Positions 1-6,400 of a DNA stretch of 14,229 nucleotides are shown piece by piece (within the stretch, counting starts at the first letter, position 1; each line of letters begins with the position of its first letter). This DNA is from Akkermansiaceae bacterium UBA5689 (GTDB taxonomy: Bacteria; Verrucomicrobiota; Verrucomicrobiia; Verrucomicrobiales; Akkermansiaceae): positions 1-14,229 of the forward strand of contig DIHT01000073.1 in assembly GCA_002420305.1 (NCBI GenBank), written 5' to 3'. The notes beneath the pieces are model-generated. The model did not search any database. It saw only the letters and a list, made by a program, of their open reading frames with translations, and was not told the DNA's origin. A program made the position numbers and the translations under genes.

Positions 1-892
1 GAAGAAGTGACAGGTATTTTTCCATTTCCCGATCCGTTGCTCCCCTTCGGAGGACAAGCTCAAACTGGCGCTGAATCGCCGCCGACATCTCCAATTTGGT
101 CGGCATCTCCTCCTTAAGCACAATCGCCTCAAAAGCCGGGTTGGTCTCCCTCGGATACCATCGGTCCTGAGCATTCAATGCTGCCAGCAACGACTCCTTC
201 CGGGGTGACTTGAGTTGTGCCGCAAAGATTTGTTTCCCGGCAATCCACTTGGCGTTGCTGAGCATCACAAGCAAATGTCCCCCGTCAAGAGCGGTCACAT
301 CGTAGTCGCGCACTCCGGAATGATCAGGCAGGATGAAGGGATTAGTCACTCCGTGAAACTTGCGTGTCCTGAAACCGGACCGTTCGCTGCCATCTAGCCG
401 GAACACATCCATGATCCGCTCGTGGAATATCTGCGGACTCAACAGCCACCTCCTTGCCGGTGACCAAGCCTTCTCCTTCACCTCGCCACTGAAGAGCTTA
501 TCGTGGTCGACATAGTTTCCGTAACCCGGATAACGCAGCTTCTCTTCCAGGCTGGAAGCATTATGTTTACCCAGTTCTTCGCTTATCCACACCATGATGA
601 ACTCCCGGTCTTCATCGCTTGGCTGCTCCTTTTTCCTTGGTGGCATTTGCTTCAGGAACAGTTGTTCCTGAATACGATTGAATAATTCCAGCCGTGCCTC
701 CAATGCCATGCCTGCCAGATTGTCGAGGCGCACATCGCCTTTCTGCGAATCTTCTCCATGACAGTCCATGCAGTAAGCTTCCAATAGGACCGTGGCCTTC
801 GGAGAGACATCCTGAAGGTTGTCTGCTGCCACAGCAAATCCGCCCACCATGAACGAGATCATGGTAGAGAAGCATGAAATACGAGAATTCAT
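1..892 (-). CDS. Secreted planctomycete-type cytochrome c domain protein, 5' part only
   Basis: Partial gene: ATG at 892, open to the left edge (297 codons visible). Residues 1-22 look like a signal peptide (MNSRISCFSTMISFMVGGFAV, cut near AA|DN). A heme c site CMDCH lies at residues 41-45, followed by KGDVRLDNL and by QMPP at 82-85, whose Met83 is the likely distal heme ligand. This is the pattern of the planctomycete cytochrome C domain (PSCyt1, PF07635). Downstream, SPARRWLLSPQIFHERIMDV (144-163) sits where the DUF1587 segment of related proteins begins, and LRRGATDREMEKYL (281-294) resembles the start of DUF1592. The likely full architecture is therefore PSCyt1-DUF1587-like-DUF1592-DUF1588-DUF1585, but the C-terminal domains lie outside the window. 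Probably an exported electron-transfer or redox protein; its reaction is unknown. It is the last gene of the minus-strand run that starts at 4137. No strong ribosome binding site is visible before the ATG. Confidence 0.8.
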   Translation of the reverse strand, partial: MNSRISCFSTMISFMVGGFAVAADNLQDVSPKATVLLEAYCMDCHGEDSQKGDVRLDNLAGMALEARLELFNRIQEQLFLKQMPPRKKEQPSDEDREFIMVWISEELGKHNASSLEEKLRYPGYGNYVDHDKLFSGEVKEKAWSPARRWLLSPQIFHERIMDVFRLDGSERSGFRTRKFHGVTNPFILPDHSGVRDYDVTALDGGHLLVMLSNAKWIAGKQIFAAQLKSPRKESLLAALNAQDRWYPRETNPAFEAIVLKEEMPTKLEMSAAIQRQFELVLRRGATDREMEKYLSLL

Positions 893-932
893 TCTGACCG
901 CTGTGATAATTGTGCCAGCTCAAGGGCAATGT

Positions 933-1184
933 GTCCTTCAGGCTCTTGGACCATTGTTCGAAGGTAATACTCCTCGCCCCGGGAATGTCTGGAACAGTGA
1001 TCCCCTCAACAAGAGATTGCGCTGGCTGTGCATACAGGAACTGTAGCTCCGGCTGATCATAAGTCCCGGGTAAACTCCGGGCATAGATTTCCAGCTCAGC
1101 AGCATATTCCCCGGGATTTTCGCCAATGTTGCTTTCGGAACGAACCCCCGCGGCTCTCGAAAAACCGGAAATCCGGGGACCCTT
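933..1184 (-). pseudogene. Decayed fragment of a sialate O-acetylesterase-like gene
   Basis: This stretch between two intact genes has no start codon of its own but translates into protein-like sequence in the same frame as the upstream sulfatase, directly after that gene's TGA. It reads SESNIGENPGEYAAELEIYA, then RSLPGTYDQPELQFLYAQP, then ITVPDIPGARSITFEQWSKS. This resembles the middle-to-late part of carbohydrate/sialate O-acetylesterases (SGNH fold, PF03629-like), where a (W)YQGESN block is followed by Y..L..L...W and PF.(F/Y).Q. The expected N-terminal half is missing and the residues before ESN (SRAAGVRS) do not match the usual GVIWYQG, so the copy looks truncated and broken. It lies downstream of two sulfatases, a usual setting for such esterases. 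Alternatively it is chance coding-like sequence or an unrecognised read-through extension of the sulfatase. The assignment comes from motif memory only. Confidence 0.5.
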
Positions 1185-2633
1185 TCAAGGCAGAGCCTGT
1201 TTCCAACCAGCCTTGAGAATCGCACCGTGCCGGTCGAGTGTCTCGGCATATCCCTCCTGCCCCGCGACATTCTGCATCTCACCCGGATCTGTTTCATGGT
1301 CATAGAGCTCCCGGGCTTTCACTTCGCCGCTCTGCCAGTCCCGCCACTCCACGTAGCGGTGCTGGTCGGTCCGGACTGAATAGCCCATGATATCTCCATG
1401 GCTACGATGGCGGTTGCCCTGGTAGGCCCGGGGATACTGGCTGAAAGCTGCTTTTTTCCATGGGCGAAAAGGCTCATCCAGAAGAACCCGGAAGCTTGTT
1501 CCCTGAAGACCTTCAGGAACAGCAAAACCACAGGCCTCGACGAGAGTGGGGTAAAGATCCACGAGTTCTACGAGAGCGCTACTCTCGGCGCCGCTCTCTT
1601 TCTGTCCAGGGGCTGAAAGAATCAAAGGAACCCGAACTGACAACTCATAATTGTTCGCCTTGGCCCAGAGACCCTGTTCTCCGAGGTGGAAGCCATGATC
1701 TCCCCAAAGGCAGATTACTGTCTCCTCACCTAACCCGAGTGCATCTACCTGATCAAGAAGGCGGCCTACAAGATCATCCACATAACTCACACACGCATAA
1801 TAGCCGTGACGCAATTCAGCCGCTTTCTCCTTAGAGACCTTTCCATTACGAGAGATGTCAGTATACCCCTCCAATTCTTTCCAACTCCTCACCGCAACCT
1901 CCGGCGCACCCCTTGGATGTAACTCCGAGGCGGGGGCCGGAAGGGTCTCGCGGTCATACAGGTCCCAATATTTCCGAGGTGCACAAAACGGCAGGTGAGG
2001 CTTGCGAAAACCGACCGCCAGAAAAAACGGCTGATCTCTCGTCTTCAAACGATCCAACGCCTCAAGAGCTGCCTCACAAACCACTCCATCGATGTAGGTT
2101 TCATCCGGCACATCCGCCGCCTCCGAGGAGGCCCGCTTGAGCCCCTCACCCTCCAGATTTTCGGGAGCAGCATAACGAAGATTCGCCGCTCTGACATTAT
2201 CATGAAGCGGGGCCTCGGACCAAGAGGGCTCATCTTTTGAAGGAGGACCTCCTCCATGGAAGATCTTTCCAATTGAGCGGCAGTGATATCCTTGTTTTCT
2301 AAAAAATTGCGGCAAGGTAACCACATGTGGCAGAGCTTTACGGAAGTGGGTACTCAGGTCCCATACTCGAATGGTATCGGGTCGACGACCTGTCATGAGG
2401 GAAAGGCGCGAAGGACTGCACACCGCCTGCTGGCAATAGGCCTTCCGAAAGACAGTGCCGTCGCTCGCAAGACGGTCGATATTGGGTGTTCGTGCCACCT
2501 TATCTCCGTAACACCCGAGCATAGGGCGCAGATCATCAACCGCGATAAACAAAACATTGGGAGAGCGCTGTGCTCCGAGAGAGAGCGAAAGCGCGCAGGC
2601 AGCAAACCCAAATCCAATCACAAGATTTCTCAT
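1185..2633 (-). CDS. Secreted S1-type sulfatase, iduronate-2-sulfatase-like
   Basis: 482 residues from the ATG at 2633, a usual length for the family. An in-frame TTG at 2654 was rejected because the signal peptide begins exactly at this ATG (MRNLVIGFGFAACALSLSLG, cut after LGA-Q). It hydrolyses sulfate esters with a formylglycine made from Cys72 in CSPSR (72-76). Active-site features: metal-binding Asp33-Asp34 in VDDLRPMLGCYGD; Lys123 and His126 in SIGKIFH; Asp312-His313 in WGDHGFHLGE; Lys325 in GLWAK. The QQAVCSPSRLSLMTGRRPDT block and the following RVWDLSTHFR closely match human iduronate-2-sulfatase, so a 2-O-sulfated uronic acid is a reasonable guess, though the bacterial subfamily has several substrates. 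RELYDHETDPGEMQN (441-455) is the usual C-terminal sulfatase motif. It starts 4 nt after the stop of the sulfamidase-like gene, so the two are probably co-translated. The C-terminus is complete. Confidence 0.93.
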   Translation of the reverse strand: MRNLVIGFGFAACALSLSLGAQRSPNVLFIAVDDLRPMLGCYGDKVARTPNIDRLASDGTVFRKAYCQQAVCSPSRLSLMTGRRPDTIRVWDLSTHFRKALPHVVTLPQFFRKQGYHCRSIGKIFHGGGPPSKDEPSWSEAPLHDNVRAANLRYAAPENLEGEGLKRASSEAADVPDETYIDGVVCEAALEALDRLKTRDQPFFLAVGFRKPHLPFCAPRKYWDLYDRETLPAPASELHPRGAPEVAVRSWKELEGYTDISRNGKVSKEKAAELRHGYYACVSYVDDLVGRLLDQVDALGLGEETVICLWGDHGFHLGEQGLWAKANNYELSVRVPLILSAPGQKESGAESSALVELVDLYPTLVEACGFAVPEGLQGTSFRVLLDEPFRPWKKAAFSQYPRAYQGNRHRSHGDIMGYSVRTDQHRYVEWRDWQSGEVKARELYDHETDPGEMQNVAGQEGYAETLDRHGAILKAGWKQALP

Positions 2634-2642
2634 ACCTTCACC
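2634..2642 (-). promoter_or_regulatory. Ribosome binding site overlapping the upstream stop codon
   Basis: On the minus strand GGTGAAGGT lies directly before the ATG at 2633. The TGA stop of the upstream sulfatase (2638-2640) is inside this sequence. This fits termination-reinitiation coupling of the two sulfatases and decides the start of the downstream one in favour of ATG 2633. Confidence 0.5.
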
Positions 2643-4137
2643 GGCTTTTATCAAAAAAATATTCTCGATAATTAAGTTTCAGGTCGGCCTTGCTGGGAGT
2701 GCCGCCCTTCATGCAAGCCTCGATCTCGGACTTCAACTGGAGAACGTTCTTCCGATCGAGAAGGGGATCCTTCGTCGATCTACGCCATTGCAGCAAACGC
2801 TTCTTTAATCGCCGGAGGACCTCCGCATGATCTGAATCCTCCGCGAGATTCTCGAATTCGTGAGGATCGTTTTCCAGATCATACAGTTCAAACTCAGGAG
2901 GATAACGCATTCGCTGGTAAGCACCCCTGACTGGCTCTCCTGCCACTAAGATCGCCTCCTCAACTCCCTTAAAAAATCGTTTAAGTGTGAACTCGTAACC
3001 CGGGTTGATCTCTCCTGCCATGAGATTATGGATCAATTTGAATCGGGCATCTCTTACACTCCGCTGAGGGTAATAATTATGTGCGGAGTGAAGGTGGAAC
3101 TCGGCAAAGAGATGCTTGCGCCACTCCACATTTTTTCCTTCGAGCAAAGAGACGAGAGTGCGACCGGGAAGCTCACCAGGTGGCGAAACACCCGCTATCC
3201 CGAGAAGGGTGGGCATCAAGTCGATGGTGGAGACCAACTCGGAACACCTTTCGCCCCCCTTCCAGTGTTTTCCACCCGACATAATCAGCGGGATCCGTAA
3301 TCCTCCCTCGAGGGAGGTCCGCTTGCCCCGCAACATGTCTGCCCCGTGGTCCCCGAGATACACAATCAGGGTATCCTCATATTTTCCGGACTTACGCAGA
3401 ACTTCCAGAAGCTCACCAACCTGGGAGTCCAACCGACCCATGCAGTTATAGTAGTCGGCCGTCTGCTGGCGCAAATCCGGAGTATCCAATCCGAAGTAAG
3501 AGAGCGACTTCACCTCAGCTCCCGTGAGAGGATTCTCGGGAACTCCCCCGACGGACTTTAGGAAAGGACGGTGAGCATCAGGATAGTTCACGCTGAGGAA
3601 AAAGGGCCGCTTGGACTTCTTGATGAACCTTTCCGCTTCGCGCGCATAATTTTGAAGTTTGTTCCGACTGAAGTTCGAGGATTCCATCCGCTTGAAATCG
3701 AAAGGAAAGGCTGATGCAGGATTGACGTGAAGTTTACCAATGATCCCGGTGCGATAACCCGCCTGCTTGAGACTGCGGACCAAATTGGGGGTATCCTCGT
3801 GGTAGAGTCCGAATTTCCAGGTCGCCAGCCCGATCTGCCCATTCTGATGGGGATAAAGCCCTGTCAGCAACGCCGCCCGTGACTGACTACACCCCGCTTG
3901 CGGAACGTAGGCTCTCTCAAACAAGACTCCGTTGGCGGCAAGCTTATCGAGAATTGGCGTCTTTACGAAGGGCTCTCCATAACACCCAATCTCTGGCCCA
4001 TTATCCTCGGATACGATCAATAGAATATTGGGTCGCCCCGGCAGGAACGAGGCCTGCACAAGGGTGAGGACGACGATAAGAAGCCCTTGCACCAGATGCA
4101 GTGGAGCGGGCAATGTGTCACTTTCAGTTGAGCTCAC
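2638..4137 (-). CDS. Secreted S1-type sulfatase, sulfamidase (SGSH)-like, with CSQSR motif
   Basis: 499 residues from a GTG at 4137. An in-frame TAG lies six codons upstream and no ATG lies near the N-terminus, so the start is GTG or possibly the TTG at codon 9. A hydrophobic stretch at 14-30 (HLVQGLLIVVLTLVQAS) is the export signal. The fold is clear: NILLIVSEDNGPEIGCYG (37-54), GIIGKLHV (131-138, Lys135 and His137), PDAHRPF (186-192), LGDHGADML (261-269, Asp263-His264), ELYDLENDPHEFENL (417-431). The LLTGLYPHQNGQIGL stretch resembles human heparan N-sulfatase (LLTGLPQHQNGMYGL). Two active-site oddities: the formylglycine motif is C83-S-Q-S-R rather than C-x-(P/A)-x-R, and the first metal-binding Asp is Glu44 in SED. 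The second may be a subfamily trait. Substrate is inferred to be a sulfated sugar, N- or O-linked sulfate unknown. First gene of a coupled pair. Confidence 0.9.
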   Translation of the reverse strand: MSSTESDTLPAPLHLVQGLLIVVLTLVQASFLPGRPNILLIVSEDNGPEIGCYGEPFVKTPILDKLAANGVLFERAYVPQAGCSQSRAALLTGLYPHQNGQIGLATWKFGLYHEDTPNLVRSLKQAGYRTGIIGKLHVNPASAFPFDFKRMESSNFSRNKLQNYAREAERFIKKSKRPFFLSVNYPDAHRPFLKSVGGVPENPLTGAEVKSLSYFGLDTPDLRQQTADYYNCMGRLDSQVGELLEVLRKSGKYEDTLIVYLGDHGADMLRGKRTSLEGGLRIPLIMSGGKHWKGGERCSELVSTIDLMPTLLGIAGVSPPGELPGRTLVSLLEGKNVEWRKHLFAEFHLHSAHNYYPQRSVRDARFKLIHNLMAGEINPGYEFTLKRFFKGVEEAILVAGEPVRGAYQRMRYPPEFELYDLENDPHEFENLAEDSDHAEVLRRLKKRLLQWRRSTKDPLLDRKNVLQLKSEIEACMKGGTPSKADLKLNYREYFFDKSR

Positions 4138-4243
4138 GGAATCAAGCAGGATCTAAGAGCGGTTCAGCAGTGAAGCCCAGCTCAATGTCCAAAGCTCTCG
4201 CCTGCACAAGCATCGCCCCCTTCCCGGCCGCGAATCAGAACAA

Positions 4244-4285
4244 CCGAGCTACGGGCTCGGAGACGAATTGATATTGATTCATATC
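4244..4285. promoter_or_regulatory. Two dyads in a divergent intergenic region
   Basis: The 186-nt gap between the minus-strand sulfatase and the plus-strand repeat protein holds a perfect 6-bp inverted repeat with a 5-nt centre (CCGAGC-TACGG-GCTCGG, 4244-4260) and, 9 nt further on, GATAT-TGATTC-ATATC (4270-4285). Either could be an operator shared by the two divergent genes; the first could also form a small hairpin. No regulator gene is in the window. Nothing else was recognised in 4138-4243. Confidence 0.3.
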
Positions 4286-4301
4286 TGACGCCGATTACTT
4301 T
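4274..4301 (+). promoter_or_regulatory. Candidate promoter of the repeat-protein gene
   Basis: TTGATT (4274-4279) and TACTTT (4296-4301) are spaced 16 nt apart and lie about 20 nt before the ATG at 4324. The match to a housekeeping promoter is modest. The second dyad (4270-4285) overlaps the -35 element. No Shine-Dalgarno sequence precedes the ATG. Confidence 0.25.
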
Positions 4302-4323
4302 CATGTAGAGTCCTGTCTAAACG

Positions 4324-5661
4324 ATGAAAAAAGTCCTTCCCCTACTCCTGATCCTCTCTGTGGCTCTGAATGCCTGGCAATTGACCAAGAATTCGAGCGC
4401 GACCGGGGAAGCATCGGATGATCAAAAATCATCGAGATCCGACAATTCGCTCGAACAAGTATCCCTCTCTGACCGCAGAGCTCCTATCAAGGAGGGCAAC
4501 ACGAAAAGCCCGGGAACAGCTTCTTACAGCTCACTCGATGAGGTTCTTGCTATTGGGGATCCCCTCCAGCGCTATGAGGCCCTGCTCGCATTCATCAAAA
4601 ACCTCGATCCAGATGAAATCGAAGGCTATCTGGGAGCTCTTCGATCCGGCAAAGGAAAGATGGACGCCGAAACAAGTTTGCTCCGGCGTCTTCTCCTCGC
4701 CAGGTGGACGCAGGAAGATCCGGATGCCGCGTTAGCGAGCCTTTCCTCCGCAGGCGGAAAACAAGCCTATGCGGACGCAGGGACAGTCCTCAGCACTCTC
4801 GCCGCCATGGACCCTGCGCGCGCTGCCGCTTGGTTGACTGACCCTGAAAACTCTCTTCTCAGACAACCCTGGATGGGTGCAATGCTAAGCCGAAGCATCG
4901 CTGAACAATGGGCGCGGCAGGATCCTGATGCCGCTCTGGCATGGGCCTCATCGCTCGACCCAGAGCAGAGGTCAGGAGCGTATGCCGGGATTATCAATAA
5001 CATCATGGAAAGTGACCCACAGCGAGCCGCAGCCCTTGCCATGAGTCTTGATAGTTACGATCGCCCGAAATTGCTCGGGCAGATCGCAGAATCCTGGGCA
5101 GCACAGGACCCCGCAGAAGCGGTGGCTTGGGCCAATTCGCTCAGCGACTTGGATCGCGAGGAATCCCTGCAGGAAGCTCTCGGGAGCTGGGCTGTTTCAG
5201 ACCCCTCCAAGGCCGCGGCATATGTTGACCAGATGCCTGAAGAGGAGCGGGCCGGAGTCGTGGGTGAGGTCGCGCGAAACTGGGCCCAGCAGGAACCCGC
5301 GGAAGCCGCTGAATGGCTTGGCAATCAGCCGGAGAGCGAGGGCAAGGCCGGCGCAATGGGTCAAGTCATGTGGAACTGGACTACCTCTGACCCAGAGGCC
5401 GCAGCCAACTGGCTGGGGGAGCAGCCTGCGGGGCCAAGTTACGACAATGGCGTCACCGGCCTCGCCAAGGCCGCAACCCATGCTTATGACGATCCTTCCA
5501 CCGCGGTAAACTGGGCCTCCACGATCGAAAATCAGGACCTCCGGAATCGCATGACCAGCCATACCCTTGGAGCGTGGCGCAGGCAGGACGAGCAAGCCGC
5601 CACCTCATGGGCAGCTGAGAACCAGATCGAGCTCCCCGCCGCGCAACCTCGCGGCAAGTAG
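4324..5661 (+). CDS. Exported alpha-solenoid protein with ten ~31-residue W/DP repeats
   Basis: 445 residues, ATG start. Residues 1-18 (MKKVLPLLLILSVALNAW) are a signal peptide or single N-terminal membrane anchor; 20-70 is a polar low-complexity linker. The rest is an array of helical repeats of the form W(A/T)xxDPxxAxxWxxSL. The DP (or EP/DE) anchors start at residues 132, 163, 200, 231, 262, 293, 324, 356, 390 and 422, so most spacings are 31-32, with one of 37 and one of 34. Good examples are QDPDAALAWASSL (199-211) and QDPAEAVAWANSL (261-273). The predicted structure is a two-helix-per-repeat superhelix, probably a protein-binding scaffold. No catalytic motif is visible. I have seen similar repeats in hypothetical proteins of Verrucomicrobiota but know no function. 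It is transcribed alone, between two minus-strand operons, with 17 nt to the convergent DUF1080 stop. TPR, Sel1 and HEAT repeats differ in period and consensus. Confidence 0.85.
   Translation: MKKVLPLLLILSVALNAWQLTKNSSATGEASDDQKSSRSDNSLEQVSLSDRRAPIKEGNTKSPGTASYSSLDEVLAIGDPLQRYEALLAFIKNLDPDEIEGYLGALRSGKGKMDAETSLLRRLLLARWTQEDPDAALASLSSAGGKQAYADAGTVLSTLAAMDPARAAAWLTDPENSLLRQPWMGAMLSRSIAEQWARQDPDAALAWASSLDPEQRSGAYAGIINNIMESDPQRAAALAMSLDSYDRPKLLGQIAESWAAQDPAEAVAWANSLSDLDREESLQEALGSWAVSDPSKAAAYVDQMPEEERAGVVGEVARNWAQQEPAEAAEWLGNQPESEGKAGAMGQVMWNWTTSDPEAAANWLGEQPAGPSYDNGVTGLAKAATHAYDDPSTAVNWASTIENQDLRNRMTSHTLGAWRRQDEQAATSWAAENQIELPAAQPRGK
4714..5613 (+). repeat. Coding region of the ten-copy ~31-residue repeat array
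   Basis: Marks the part of the exported solenoid gene that encodes the repeats (residues about 131-430). Copies are conserved at the anchor positions (D-P, A at +3/+4 and W or L at +7) but diverged elsewhere. The array is therefore a protein-level repeat and not a recent DNA tandem duplication. Confidence 0.75.
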
Positions 5662-5678
5662 GAAAGGTGCTACTTCCG

Positions 5679-6302
5679 TTACGGTGTGGCAGCAAGGTCT
5701 GTTACCGTAAAGCCCTTGAAGTTGACCCACCCTGCGTGACCTTCTGCTCCGTAAGTTTGCAGACCGATCACCCCCGCAGCCACATGCTCAGGCTGAGGGT
5801 TCGGATCCGTGTAATCGACGATCGCCTTGCCATTTAGCCACACCTGGATGTGAGCGCCCACTGCTCGAATTCTCAGGTGATTCCATTTCAGCGGTTTCCT
5901 GATCTCGTCCTTCTCATCACCCTTGTCGAGCCACTCCTTGTAATGAAGACCAACATATTCCTCAGCAGCACCACGACCAATGTTCACCTGATAACCCCGC
6001 TGTCGCCCCTCTCCTGGCCCATGCCGAAGGTATACCCCGCTGTTATATTTTCCGTGCTCATCAATTTTGAATTCTAGCTCCAGTTCGAAGTCCTTGAACA
6101 ATCTCTTGGTCATCAGGATTCCACTCTTTCTCGGATCCCCATCCTGCCCACCAACAATAGCTCCATTCTCGACCCTCCATTTGGCCGACCCCACCGAATG
6201 CCACCCTTCCAGTGATTGACCATCGAAGAGAGCAATCTTTTCGGCTCCACCTGAGAGTGACCCAAGGGAGAAAAAGGCACAGACAAGAATCAAAATCCTC
6301 AT
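5679..6302 (-). CDS. Secreted DUF1080 (3-keto-disaccharide hydrolase family) protein
   Basis: 207 residues from the ATG at 6302; a TTG at 6317 in the same frame was rejected because the signal peptide starts at MRILILVCAFFSLGSLSGG (cut after GGA-E). One domain fills the protein: ALFDGQSLEGWHSVG (24-38), WRVENGAIVGG (42-52), FELELEFKI (72-80), NSGVYLR (87-93), WNHLRIRAVG (140-149) and VWLNGKAIVDYTD (154-166). This is the standard DUF1080 / PF06439 sequence, a jelly-roll related to concanavalin-like glucanases. Some members are described as 3-keto-disaccharide hydrolases; others are of unknown function, so the reaction here is uncertain. It lies 98 nt downstream of the propeller protein gene on the same strand and may share its transcript. 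Its stop faces the solenoid gene across 17 nt. Confidence 0.88.
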   Translation of the reverse strand: MRILILVCAFFSLGSLSGGAEKIALFDGQSLEGWHSVGSAKWRVENGAIVGGQDGDPRKSGILMTKRLFKDFELELEFKIDEHGKYNSGVYLRHGPGEGRQRGYQVNIGRGAAEEYVGLHYKEWLDKGDEKDEIRKPLKWNHLRIRAVGAHIQVWLNGKAIVDYTDPNPQPEHVAAGVIGLQTYGAEGHAGWVNFKGFTVTDLAATP

Positions 6303-6400
6303 GCCCCACTGTCCCAAACCTGGTTCAGCGAGCGAGAACTAATTACGAGTCCAACCTTTGAAAAGGGCATTGGCTCTATTCCTCTACAACCCACAAATCC

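Noticed and set aside
612..929. 105-codon minus-strand frame overlapping the cytochrome gene start
   Set aside because: The cytochrome frame has the signal peptide and CMDCH/QMPP motifs. This frame only continues the decayed esterase frame and loses resemblance to any protein after about 930.
5048..5509. 153-codon alternative frame in the solenoid gene
   Set aside because: The repeat array keeps the second frame open for compositional reasons. The solenoid frame has the signal peptide and regular repeats.
5679..5710. Inverted repeat TTACGGT...ACCGTAA at the convergent ends of the solenoid and DUF1080 genes, as a terminator
   Set aside because: The 7-bp stem has an 18-nt loop and no T-run on either side, and it overlaps the DUF1080 coding end. 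Too weak to call a terminator.
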